Shown here one piece after another: positions 50,142 to 59,846 of a stretch of DNA of 60,000 bases (position 1 is its first letter; every line of letters starts with the position of its first letter). The notes under the pieces are model-generated. The model was not told where the DNA came from. It saw only the letters and a list, made by a program, of their open reading frames with translations, and made no database searches. The stretch comes from Symsagittifera roscoffensis. Taxonomy: Eukaryota > Xenacoelomorpha > Acoela > Convolutidae. Position numbers and translations under genes: made by a program. The stretch is from assembly GCF_963678635.1 (NCBI RefSeq), contig NC_087065.1, forward strand, positions 25,007,254-25,067,253, in the 5' to 3' direction.

Positions 50142-50330
50142 TTAGTGAGAAGGTTTATGTTTATTATAATATTCTTCTAAAAAAAGAATTAGAAAAATTG
50201 TTGCTAGGGCAAATGTGATGATTGCTTTCTTTATACATTTACATATGGTCAAAATGAGGGATGATAAAAATGTTATGAAGATTACAAACAATAAAAAAAT
50301 ATCAGTTCTACTGAAAATTGTTCGTATCAT
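50142..50330 (-). CDS. Small membrane protein ORF b (62 aa) of element 4
   Basis: Two predicted membrane segments (IFLLFVIFITFLSSLILTI and IITFALATIFLILFL) are separated by a basic CKCIKK turn, with a polar tail EEYYNKHKPSH. It begins in the ATGA overlap with ORF a and ends 5 nt before the methionine-free frame opens. The hairpin topology resembles ion-channel-like viral proteins; no homology is claimed. Confidence 0.5.
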   Translation of the reverse strand: MIRTIFSRTDIFLLFVIFITFLSSLILTICKCIKKAIITFALATIFLILFLEEYYNKHKPSH

Positions 50331-50557
50331 TTAGATAAGTTGTTAAAATCGTACCTGTGGATATATTCAAGGGTTTTGGAAAGTTGGAGGAATAGTTCAA
50401 TTATTGTGTAGAAAATTAAAAAAATGTTACAAAAAATTATTATGATTATTAGAAAAGATTCAATGATATCAAAAAGAAATATTATAAAGGCTTGGAGTAT
50501 TGAAAAAAAATGTTTAAAATTGATAAGTATTTGAGCGACTGTTTGAGAGAAAAGCAT
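50327..50557 (-). CDS. Small membrane protein ORF a (76 aa) of element 4
   Basis: The sequence is highly hydrophobic, with two or three likely transmembrane segments (FFSILQAFIIFLFDII and FLIIIIIFCNIFLIFYTIIELFL) and a short polar C terminus. Its stop codon overlaps the next ORF's start as ATGA (50330-50327), a termination-reinitiation arrangement. Size and hydrophobicity recall viral small membrane proteins, but that is only analogy. AT-richness alone can create hydrophobic ORFs. The paired overlap with ORF b argues that both are real. Confidence 0.5.
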   Translation of the reverse strand: MLFSQTVAQILINFKHFFSILQAFIIFLFDIIESFLIIIIIFCNIFLIFYTIIELFLQLSKTLEYIHRYDFNNLSK

Positions 50558-51157
50558 TTAAGAAATGATCTCTTGGTCGAATATTTTTTGCTGTTTGAGG
50601 CGATTTTCTAGTGTGGTCGAATTATTTATTAGTTTTTTGACAAGTGGGTTGAGTTTCGTAAAAAATTGTTGGGGGCAATTTTCATGGTGACTGGGAGGTC
50701 GTCTTTTTCTTTATTTTTGTTTGTCAAATGATCCGGGGTATGGTGAGATTTTTATACTTTAGGCTAATTAAAATCTTCATTTTGTGACTTTAGGCTAAGT
50801 TATCAAATTTGTTTTGGGGGTATTCGTGGTCTGAGTTGGGGAAATATTGTTGATCTTTGGGTTATTAGATAAGGGAGGGGTACGGTATTATGGTGATATT
50901 TATTTTAGCTGTCAAGTTGGAGTGGTTTGCTTGTTTTTGACCTGGAGGTTGTAAAGTTATAGTTAGAGATGTGCCTGGAGTTCTAGATTATTCGTCTAAT
51001 TGATCTTAGTTTGAGTTAGAGAAAGTGGCGGATTGGATGAATCCTATTGGTCTATTTTGAACTAGAATTATTGCGTACTTGTGAGCATGTTATTTTGAAA
51101 AATTGAAATGAAAAATGTTACGGAGGTTTCAAGATTGTGAAGTATAAAATCTTAAAA
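50558..51157 (-). other. Spacer between pol and accessory ORFs of element 4
   Basis: This is 600 bp of AT-rich sequence with no ATG-started ORF of note on either strand. It may carry signals for a spliced envelope-region message; none was identified with confidence. Confidence 0.4.
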
Positions 51158-54100
51158 TTACTTTTTAAATTCTACTTTCTTTAATATTTTAGATTGGGGG
51201 ATGAACATTTTGTAGTTTTTACGTGGTTGATTTCGGAGTCTTGTTGTTTTTCTATGTTCTGTTTTGTCTATTTCTTCTTGGGGTATTATTTGTTCTGTCA
51301 TTTTTCTATTTTTTCTTAGTTTTGGAGATTCTTTATGGTTTTGTGTATTGTTTTTGGTGGCGGTTGGTTTTGTGTTTTGATTTTCGGTGGGGTTATCATT
51401 TTGTTCTGTGTTTTTCAGATGTGGTTCGTTTTGAATGATTTTTAATCCTGTGAAAGAATATAATTGAGTTAATTCGCGGAGTGCGTATTCTTTTGGGTAA
51501 TAAGGTAATAGGTTGTTTCGATGTTGAACGATTTCTTTTTTGTTTGAGTCGATAATTTTATATGTGACATCAGTGGGTTTTGCAATTATTTGGTAGGGTC
51601 CTTTTCGGAGGGGTTGTAATTTTTTAGAAATTCCTTTTTGAGTATTAAAATTAGGTATTAAAACAAATGTTCCAATTTTTAAATCGGAAGCTGGTGTAAA
51701 ACGTGAATTGATTTGTTCATTTATGTTTTGTCTTTGTAATAACTTTTTCGTTATTTTTTGGTAAATTTCATTGTGTTTCTTATCTCTATTTAAAATCCAT
51801 TCGGTGTGTGTACCGGAGGCTAATTTAAGAATTTGTGGGTGATGAAAATGATCTTCATCGTGTGTATGTAAAGGTAGGTTATAACAAATTGAGTCTTTAG
51901 TTGGTTGACAATAACCTTGTGCGTTTTTATGGGAATTTGCTGTAAACATTATTGGTTTGCGTGGCTTTTGGTTAAAAACCATTTCGTATGGTGACATTCC
52001 TAAAGTTGTCGTAATTTGTGAATTGTATGCTAAGGGAAATAATTTTACATCTGCTGACCATTCGGTATATTTTGTATCATTTCCGTTGATGATACATCTA
52101 AGATATTCTTGTAATGAACGGTTCATACCTTCGACTAAGCCGTTTGTCCAAGGTGCATGAGATGTACGTGGTTTGTGTTTAATGTTGTATAAATGACATA
52201 GTGTTATTATTTCATTATTTATGAATTCTGTACCATTGTCTGTGACTAAAATTTCTGGTAGTCCAAATTTTGCTATCCAGTGTTCATAAAGTGTTGTATA
52301 TGCGTAATAAGCATTACAATGTGGTACTGGGTTAAGTGCTACATAGTGTGTGAATGCGTCAACAATTACCATAATGTAGGAGTTTCCTTCTGATGAGGGT
52401 GAAATTGGTCCTTTAGTATCAAATGAGATACGGTGATTAAAGTACAGACTTTGTCCTTTAAAATCTTGTTTTTGTGCTATTTGTTTTTGATTTGGGTAAG
52501 GTTTATTTAGTTGACATACTATACAATCATTGCATAGTACTTTTATCCAAATTGGTGCATTTGGGAAGTAAAAATTTTGTATAAAATTTGAATATGTTTT
52601 CTCTGATCCAGAGTGTCCTTTAATATTTTGTGTATGTGAAATATTAAAAGCTATAAGAATCATACTTATAGGGAGACAGGGAACTGTAGATTCATTCAGA
52701 TTATACTCTAAAAGGTCTGTATTTTCGTTAATTGTTGTGTTGTTAAATTTGCGAAAGTATCGGAGGAGTGTTTTGTTTCCTAGAATGGTTGAATCTGCTT
52801 TGATAGGTTTAGTTTTATATTTGTGCCATGATTTCAGTTGTCGAATTACTGGGTCAAGGTTTTGATATTGTTTCATTGTTGAAATTGTAATTGTTTCTGT
52901 TGGGGGGAGAAAAATGTTTTCGATTTCTAATTTAGATAAGGGTATTGTATCAAGTGGGTCGTGAAGGTCAAAAACTTGATTTATTGTGTATTTTGAATCA
53001 TTTGTTTGTGGTCCTGATAAATTTATTTTATCAGTTAAATCTTCTTTTTCAATTAGTGGAAAATGGTTTTTCTTAGGTAGGTGTTGTTTTGTTCGTTTTT
53101 GTTGGGTGTTTTGTTTTATCCATTGAGAATATGGAATTGGTTTAAAAGTTGATGTTCCAAGTAGGTCAACTTCATAATGATTATTTTGACAATCTAAATA
53201 AAGTGGGAAATGTGGTAAATTATTTATTTGTGATTGTTCAATATCAGTTTTTACTGCATATTTGCATTCCAATCGGGGTGATGTTTCGTTTTCTGCAAGG
53301 TAGAATTTTATATTTTTGGGTATTTCAACTGTTGTTTTTCGTGTAAGTAATTCAGGTGGTGTATTTCGACTTAAGGTGTCTGGTAATGCAAGATTTTTTC
53401 CTGCAGTCCAAACTATATGTAAGTTTGGAAACTTCATTAGAATTAATTGAAATCTGTAAACTCGGTGGTTTGGGTTAGATTTTTGTGTGAAAAGAAAAAT
53501 GATTGGTTTGTGGTCTGTGAATAAAACTGTTGGATGTTTTGATCCAAGTATCAGAAATTCATATTCTGTAAGTGTATAGATTATGGCTGTACATTCTCTC
53601 ATTAGGGTTGAGAGTCGTAGCTCTGCTTGAGTGAATAATCGAGAATTTGCTGATATCAGGTTCATTTTATTTGTACCATTATGTGATTGTAATAATGCTG
53701 CGCCGATGCCAAAGTTCGAAGCATCGCACATTGCATAAAATGGTTGATCAGGGTCTGGAATTGTGTTTGAAATTTGTTCAGTTAAAAGTTTCTTTATTTC
53801 TTCGAATCGTGCTTGATGTTCTGTATTCCATTCAAAGTTGTTTTGTTGTCTAAGGATGTTATAAAATGGTCGTAGATATAATTGCATTTTATAAACATAT
53901 TTACTTAAAAAGTTTAACATTCCAAGGAACTCTTGGATTTTCTTTTTATTTGTTGGTGGTTGAAGTTTTTGAATAGCGTCAATGCGTGATTTCAGTGGAG
54001 TGATTGTTTTTCTTTCTATGTTATGTCCTAAGAATTTAACTTTTGTCAAAAAGAAGTGTGATTTATCGGGGGCGGCCTTCAGATTTTCGTTCTGAAGTAT

Positions 54101-57100
54101 TTGGTGATATGTTTCTAAAACTTTGAACATTTCGTCTTTTGTTTGTGATTGCATAAAAACATCGTCTAGATAGGTGATTGCGTTTTTCTTGAGTATTAGT
54201 GGTCTAAAAATTTTGCTCATAAAGGCTGAAAATGCTGCTGGTCCTATGGATATTCCATAGAATAAGCGGTTAAATTCATATTGTTGGTTTCCGATAACAA
54301 ATTGTGTTAAACGTCGTGATTGTTCATCTAGTGGCATTTGATTGTATGCACTATTCATATCGGCGGTTGTGAAGTATTTGCCGTTTATTTTTGTTAGAAT
54401 AACTTGTATTGGTTCAATGGGCCAATTGCATTTCGATTCATCTATAAGTGAATTGAGGTATCTAGCATCGAGAACGATTTTTAATGATTCTCCTTTAGCT
54501 AGAATGATAACGGGGTTGATAAATGTGTTGCCTTTTGGTTGTTCTTCTTTATTAACTGGTGATATAATATTGTACTGTTCTAAAATATCGAGTAATCTGT
54601 TTACTTTATCATGTAAGTGAATTGGTACTTTACTTGCTCTCTGTTTTTTGAAAACTGCGTCTGGTTTTAATGGGAGATGTAGTGATGAACTGATTTTGCC
54701 AACATCGAATTTTGATGTTGCATAGACTGATGAATATTTAATTAGCTGTTTGGCTAACTTTTCGAATTCGTCTTGTGTTATTTGTGAATGTTGGAAATTA
54801 AACATTGTTAAAAATTTCTGTTGGTCCTCTGTGTAGTTACTTATGTTGAATGTAGGTTTGAAATATGGAGTTTTTGTGAAATAATCCGTATTTCTGTTTT
54901 CGTTACTTATTATATTATTTATAGATAATTCTTCATTAAGAATTGTAGATTGGCAAATATCTAGTAATTGGAGTATATTATTTACGCGATAGGCTTTTTC
55001 GTGTATTGGTGATATTGTGGCGTTAGTTTCACAATATCCTAAAAGTCCTAAAGGTAATGTTACTTGGTAAGGTGTGTTGTTATAAACATGTAAGGAAATA
55101 ATATCTGAATTCGAATTTTTCAAATATTTTATTGAAGAGATTGTGATTTTGAAAAATTTATGAATAGGTTTGAATTCAAAATCTGACATATAAAATTTTT
55201 GTTTGTTTTGTTCCTTATCATATTGGTGAACTTGTTTTATTGAAAAATTATATATGTTTCCTGATAGTGGTTTCAGGTGTTTTCTTTGTTGGTTAAATAT
55301 CGGATAGAATTTTGAAAAGAATGGTGGTTGTTTATTCAATCTTTGAAAAAATGTTAATGATGTTTCTTTTGTTTTTGTATATTTATCTTTGATTAATATT
55401 TTACTATTTAGTATGTTAATTGTTGGTATATACTTCGAAATAAATGGTATTCCAATGATATTATATTTAATATCAGTGATATGGAATATTTGTTTAAATG
55501 GCTTATTTAAAATTTTGCTTTGCTCCATTGTTCTGGTAGGGAGGAGAAATAATTGGATTTTTCCGTAGTTTATCAATGTTGATCCTTGTGCTGTCGCTAG
55601 CTTACTGGAGGTTTCAAGAGGTGTTAGCTTTGGATGTAAAGTTTTTATTTCATTCCATGTGGGAATGTTTATTATGTTTGATTCTGCTCCTGAATCAATT
55701 AAAAAATCTATTTCAAGGTCTGGTGGTTGAAATTCTTTATTTCTTGGGCTTTCTAAGAGAAATGGTATTGTCCAAATTTTTTCTTTGGTTTGTTCTTTTT
55801 GTATATTTTGATAAATGTGGTTTGTATTTAAGCATTTTGTTTTGACATTTTGATTGGGTTGTTCTGTAGTATTTTTTGCATTTATTTCTTGCGTTGTTGG
55901 TGTGGAATTAATGGGTGTAGTGTAATAATTTTGAAGAAATTCTGTTTGATTTTCATATATGTGTGATGGAAAGGGTTGTTCATATATGACGGATTCATAG
56001 TCATTTTCGACTTTTATCATATTGATAGCAAGAGTGTTTTCAGTATCACTTTCTGAATCTGATGAAGTACAGTTTATTTGATTGAGTTGTAACGTATCAG
56101 TTACTGTGTCATCAATACCTGGGGGGTCTGATGTTGTTTCTGGATTAGATTGTACTTGATTGATTTGTCTTTGATGTTTAGGTGTACTGCTTCTATGACG
56201 ATTATTAGAGTTATTGTAGTGATTATTATTCCGGTGTGGTGATTGGGAATAATTTCTATAACGATTATTATAACTTGGGTGTCGATTTTGTGAATTATTT
56301 CGCGATCTGTTTTGGTAATTATTGTTTGGTCTGTTATAGTTCGATCTATTATATGAGTTATTCCTTGATCGATTATTCGGGTAATTCTGGTTTCGGTTGT
56401 TTGAATAACTTCTATTTCGATTATAGGAGTAGTTTCTATTCCTATTATATGATGAATTTCGTGATTGATTGTTTGGATAGTAGTTATTTCTTGATTGGGA
56501 ATTAGATCTAGAAACAAATCGTTGTGTATTTGAATTTGATCTGGAGTAGTTATTTCTACTATTCGGTCTATTGTAGTGATTTTGTGATGAACTATACGTG
56601 TTTCTTCGTTCTGGTGATCTTCCTCTATAACTTGAGTTATATGGGGATTGATTTCTTGTATAACTTGTATTGTTCGGAAGTGGCTTTCCTGAACTGTTGT
56701 TGCTGTATACATTTTTGTTTGGTAGATTTTGATCTTTTTTCATGTATTGATAAAATGATTTATTTGGTTCTTTGTATTTTTGAGGTTTATTTTGACTATC
56801 TTGCTGTTTTTGTCTACATTCGGAAATACTATGTCCGTATCGTCGGCAATAATTACACCATTTTTTGAAAGATGGTTTGCCTTTAAAGTTCGGGTTCTTT
56901 TCGTAAATATTAAGTATTTCAGTGATTTTTTCAACGAGATCTGTGTCTGATTCTTGTATATTATTAATATTAGTGGGAGTCGTTTCAATTTTGTTAACGT
57001 ATTGTAATTTCAGATTTTCCGTTTCTTCTAGTTTCATCGTGATTTCTGCTTGTTCTAGTTTGTCTACTAGTTTTCTAAAATCTAAATCGGGTTCTCGAAT

Positions 57101-59404
57101 TGAAGAAGGATGTGATGCTCTCTTTTTTATTGCTATTTTCCTTAATTGTGGTGTTAAGGTCATCATTAAGATTTCTGTCATCTTTGTGTTTTTATAGTCA
57201 TGTGTGTTTAGTGAGTATGCTTTTCGAACTAGTGTTTCGATTCGTACTGCTATTTGCTTGATGGTTTCGTTTGGTAATCTGCGAATTTCATTACATAAAA
57301 CTCTTTGTTGTTGTTTGTTTCTTTCGGAGTCAAACATTTTTGAAAATTCTTGTGTAAATCTTTTCCAATTTGATTTTATTTCTAGAGGTAGTACTGAAAA
57401 CCATTTTTGGGCTGCGCCATCTAAGGTTGTTTGTATCAACGCTGTGCGTCGATGTATCCAGTTTTGATGTAGTGGCGTATTAATTGGTTCAGGTCCTATA
57501 TTTAAAATCAAATTTGCTGTTACTGCATTTAAATAATCTTCTACAGAGTATTCAGGGTCTGTTCCTGTGAAGACCATTAAAGGTTTGTTTGATGTTATTG
57601 ATGATCCACCCATAAGGTATGGATTCATTGTCATTTGTAATGATTCAGCTGCATTTGGCATTTGAGAAAAATTTGAAAGTTGGTTTCTTGTTATTTCATG
57701 TTGTTGGTTTCTTGTTATTTCATGTTGTTGGAGATAATATGGGAGTGGTATTTCGTTTTGCATTTGTGATGGTTGATACGAGTGTGTAGTCATTGGGTTT
57801 TGTTGTTGAATTGGTTGAAAAGATTGTATATTAATTGGATTTTGTTGTTGAATTGGTTGTTGATATTGTGCATCTATTGATTGTGGAGAAAAATTTCTAT
57901 GATTTGTACGTGTTTTCTGTATTCCTTGTCTACGATATTCTTGAGTATTTGGTGCAAATATATCTGGTTGTAAGAAATCTTCATCTGAGGATAAATAATC
58001 CATTTGATAAGATGTTTGTTTTTTATTTTTATTTTGTTGAAAAAATGGGTAATTTTCACTGCGATCCTGTGGAGGATTTGGTTGAAAATTTTTCGAATTA
58101 TATTGGGCCGTTGGGTTATCCCAGTTTCGAGGTTTTGTATATTGATTAAAATTTCTTTGTGGTTGATAATTTGTTTTTGACGGATGTGTATAATTATAAT
58201 TATGGTCTGCAAAGTTGTTTCTAGTGAATGTTTTGCGTGTTTTTGATGGTATTGTCATGGGTCTGTATGTTTGGTAATCCATATGTGAATATTTTGGAGC
58301 AACCGAAGGTTTTACGGTTGATTGTAAGGTTACCTGTGTTTGTGAAGGATTTGTATTTCTTGGTGTTGTTAAATTTGGGCGTATTGGTGAAATACTTTGT
58401 TGTGTAGTTGTTGTGTGTACAATTTCTTCATTTATGAAGTGTGATGGTGTCTGGATATCTTGTTGAGTAAGATTCCTAGTTCCATTGAGGTTTTCATTGT
58501 GTATGACTGTAGAGTTTAAACTATTATTTTGTGTATCAGGTAAAAATGTATTATAGTTTAATGGTGTTGCATCAATTGTTAATGGTATTACTCTTACATA
58601 ATCTCTTATGTAAGATATTGTACCTATTGCTTGACTTGAGATTGATTGTGGAAAGTTTATAAATGCGGGATGAGACCATTCGGGGTCCCAAACATAATCT
58701 GATTGTTCTGTGATAGCGGTATCATCGTTCGAATTTTGGGGTCTAAAATTTTTTCTTGCTTGTGCAATTAAATCAATATTGTGTGTGAAATAATCTATTA
58801 TGAACCATGCCAAAATTTTTTGTAAATCGTGTTTGGTATGTTGTGAAACGTCGTCTTTCGTGAAATTTTCTTTAATGATGTTTAAATAACTAGAGAGTAG
58901 TGTGATTTCATGTCGTACTCTTAAATGTTTAGATGTTTCTGTCGGTGAGACATTTGTTAATGGGAGTTCATTTTCTAATATCGAAATATAACTATATATT
59001 ATTGCGAAAACTTCATTGGTGAAAATGGAGTTTGCTCTTTGTGAGTTATGGTATTGGATGCTTTTTATATATTCTGAAAAAACTTTTGAAAATTCTAAAT
59101 CAAGATCGTCTGTTTGAATAGTATATGTTCTATTATTATGGTTTGGGGAAGTGAATTCTATAGAGTAGATTCCATACTGTTGTGTTATGTTACATATATC
59201 TTTTAGATAGTGATCTATGATTTGTCTTTTGATTTTTACATCGGGGAACTCTGTTTTACATGGACTGATTCCGGGTTCAAATAAATTTACGAGTAAATTT
59301 TGACAAAATATGTGTTGTCCTCTATCAGTATCTGCGTCTACTATAAAAGGAAAGATTTCATCATCATCTGGAGTTTCGTCACCTGGGGTGTGTGTTGAAC
59401 TCAT
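51158..59404 (-). CDS. Gag-Pol polyprotein of element 4
   Basis: A single frame of 2748 residues. The N-terminal ~600 residues include a Q/N/P/T-rich region with repeated QQQNP and HEITRNQQ. A capsid-like region (WFSVLP, FSKMF, near 690-760) is followed by a zinc knuckle WCNYCRRYGHSISEC (CX2CX4HX4C, about 850). Next comes a long N/R/S/Y low-complexity stretch (about 900-1090). The protease has LIDSGAES (~1235), RT has YLDD (~1743), RNase H has CDASNFG (~1895), and integrase has HHCC (~2255-2300) and DDE core residues in FDTKG, TDNGTE and VEGMNR. A KGPY module follows near 2600. No stop or shift separates Gag from Pol, so processing must be by protease alone. All catalytic motifs look intact. 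Confidence 0.95.
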   Translation of the reverse strand: MSSTHTPGDETPDDDEIFPFIVDADTDRGQHIFCQNLLVNLFEPGISPCKTEFPDVKIKRQIIDHYLKDICNITQQYGIYSIEFTSPNHNNRTYTIQTDDLDLEFSKVFSEYIKSIQYHNSQRANSIFTNEVFAIIYSYISILENELPLTNVSPTETSKHLRVRHEITLLSSYLNIIKENFTKDDVSQHTKHDLQKILAWFIIDYFTHNIDLIAQARKNFRPQNSNDDTAITEQSDYVWDPEWSHPAFINFPQSISSQAIGTISYIRDYVRVIPLTIDATPLNYNTFLPDTQNNSLNSTVIHNENLNGTRNLTQQDIQTPSHFINEEIVHTTTTQQSISPIRPNLTTPRNTNPSQTQVTLQSTVKPSVAPKYSHMDYQTYRPMTIPSKTRKTFTRNNFADHNYNYTHPSKTNYQPQRNFNQYTKPRNWDNPTAQYNSKNFQPNPPQDRSENYPFFQQNKNKKQTSYQMDYLSSDEDFLQPDIFAPNTQEYRRQGIQKTRTNHRNFSPQSIDAQYQQPIQQQNPINIQSFQPIQQQNPMTTHSYQPSQMQNEIPLPYYLQQHEITRNQQHEITRNQLSNFSQMPNAAESLQMTMNPYLMGGSSITSNKPLMVFTGTDPEYSVEDYLNAVTANLILNIGPEPINTPLHQNWIHRRTALIQTTLDGAAQKWFSVLPLEIKSNWKRFTQEFSKMFDSERNKQQQRVLCNEIRRLPNETIKQIAVRIETLVRKAYSLNTHDYKNTKMTEILMMTLTPQLRKIAIKKRASHPSSIREPDLDFRKLVDKLEQAEITMKLEETENLKLQYVNKIETTPTNINNIQESDTDLVEKITEILNIYEKNPNFKGKPSFKKWCNYCRRYGHSISECRQKQQDSQNKPQKYKEPNKSFYQYMKKDQNLPNKNVYSNNSSGKPLPNNTSYTRNQSPYNSSYRGRSPERRNTYSSSQNHYNRPNSRNNYSRSNSNTQRFVSRSNSQSRNNYYPNNQSRNSSYNRNRNYSYNRNRSYSNNRNQNYPNNRSRNNSYNRSNYNRPNNNYQNRSRNNSQNRHPSYNNRYRNYSQSPHRNNNHYNNSNNRHRSSTPKHQRQINQVQSNPETTSDPPGIDDTVTDTLQLNQINCTSSDSESDTENTLAINMIKVENDYESVIYEQPFPSHIYENQTEFLQNYYTTPINSTPTTQEINAKNTTEQPNQNVKTKCLNTNHIYQNIQKEQTKEKIWTIPFLLESPRNKEFQPPDLEIDFLIDSGAESNIINIPTWNEIKTLHPKLTPLETSSKLATAQGSTLINYGKIQLFLLPTRTMEQSKILNKPFKQIFHITDIKYNIIGIPFISKYIPTINILNSKILIKDKYTKTKETSLTFFQRLNKQPPFFSKFYPIFNQQRKHLKPLSGNIYNFSIKQVHQYDKEQNKQKFYMSDFEFKPIHKFFKITISSIKYLKNSNSDIISLHVYNNTPYQVTLPLGLLGYCETNATISPIHEKAYRVNNILQLLDICQSTILNEELSINNIISNENRNTDYFTKTPYFKPTFNISNYTEDQQKFLTMFNFQHSQITQDEFEKLAKQLIKYSSVYATSKFDVGKISSSLHLPLKPDAVFKKQRASKVPIHLHDKVNRLLDILEQYNIISPVNKEEQPKGNTFINPVIILAKGESLKIVLDARYLNSLIDESKCNWPIEPIQVILTKINGKYFTTADMNSAYNQMPLDEQSRRLTQFVIGNQQYEFNRLFYGISIGPAAFSAFMSKIFRPLILKKNAITYLDDVFMQSQTKDEMFKVLETYHQILQNENLKAAPDKSHFFLTKVKFLGHNIERKTITPLKSRIDAIQKLQPPTNKKKIQEFLGMLNFLSKYVYKMQLYLRPFYNILRQQNNFEWNTEHQARFEEIKKLLTEQISNTIPDPDQPFYAMCDASNFGIGAALLQSHNGTNKMNLISANSRLFTQAELRLSTLMRECTAIIYTLTEYEFLILGSKHPTVLFTDHKPIIFLFTQKSNPNHRVYRFQLILMKFPNLHIVWTAGKNLALPDTLSRNTPPELLTRKTTVEIPKNIKFYLAENETSPRLECKYAVKTDIEQSQINNLPHFPLYLDCQNNHYEVDLLGTSTFKPIPYSQWIKQNTQQKRTKQHLPKKNHFPLIEKEDLTDKINLSGPQTNDSKYTINQVFDLHDPLDTIPLSKLEIENIFLPPTETITISTMKQYQNLDPVIRQLKSWHKYKTKPIKADSTILGNKTLLRYFRKFNNTTINENTDLLEYNLNESTVPCLPISMILIAFNISHTQNIKGHSGSEKTYSNFIQNFYFPNAPIWIKVLCNDCIVCQLNKPYPNQKQIAQKQDFKGQSLYFNHRISFDTKGPISPSSEGNSYIMVIVDAFTHYVALNPVPHCNAYYAYTTLYEHWIAKFGLPEILVTDNGTEFINNEIITLCHLYNIKHKPRTSHAPWTNGLVEGMNRSLQEYLRCIINGNDTKYTEWSADVKLFPLAYNSQITTTLGMSPYEMVFNQKPRKPIMFTANSHKNAQGYCQPTKDSICYNLPLHTHDEDHFHHPQILKLASGTHTEWILNRDKKHNEIYQKITKKLLQRQNINEQINSRFTPASDLKIGTFVLIPNFNTQKGISKKLQPLRKGPYQIIAKPTDVTYKIIDSNKKEIVQHRNNLLPYYPKEYALRELTQLYSFTGLKIIQNEPHLKNTEQNDNPTENQNTKPTATKNNTQNHKESPKLRKNRKMTEQIIPQEEIDKTEHRKTTRLRNQPRKNYKMFIPQSKILKKVEFKK

Positions 59405-59846
59405 TTTTTCGTTCGATGACTGTTAATATGTAATTATTAATATGTCGAATTGGTTGATTCCAATTGTATAGATGTACTGGTTTTTGTTTGTACTGTTTTT
59501 TTATTCTTCTTTTTCCTCTTTGTGATGAATTTGAAGTTGTTTCTGAGTCAGAAAAATATAATTGATCGTGAAGTGGGTAATTTTTATCTATTGATTCTTT
59601 TAGTTTGTAAAGTTCGTCTAAACTGTTGGTTTCTGATTCTGAAAATGCGTTTCGATTTTTTGAAAATCTTTTTCGTGTTATTTGTCTTTGTTTAGTTATT
59701 ATTTTTCTCTTTAGTGTTTGTCGTTTTGTGCGAATGTATCCAACTGTTTGTGTATGAGGTGTGATTACAAGGTCGTATTTTTTGTTGTCTATTTCACAAT
59801 TGTGTAAAATGATTGTTTGTTTATTTCCTAGGTTTTTAAATGACAT
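59379..59846 (-). CDS. ORF1 of element 4, unknown function
   Basis: The ORF encodes 155 residues, basic (RTKRQTLKRK, RGKRRIKKQYKQK), with two serine/acidic patches (SESETNSLDE, FSDSETTSNSS). It overlaps the Gag-Pol start by 26 nt in another frame. It could be a small Gag-like or nucleic-acid-binding product. No family was recognised, and no membrane segment or signal peptide is seen. Because it is the first ORF after the leader, it or its overlap may control Gag-Pol translation. Confidence 0.6.
   Translation of the reverse strand: MSFKNLGNKQTIILHNCEIDNKKYDLVITPHTQTVGYIRTKRQTLKRKIITKQRQITRKRFSKNRNAFSESETNSLDELYKLKESIDKNYPLHDQLYFSDSETTSNSSQRGKRRIKKQYKQKPVHLYNWNQPIRHINNYILTVIERKNEFNTHPR

Noticed and set aside
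56101-56712. 203-codon minus-strand ORF
   Set aside because: It overlaps the low-complexity part of Gag-Pol in another frame; its I/T/H-rich content mirrors the repeats in the true frame.
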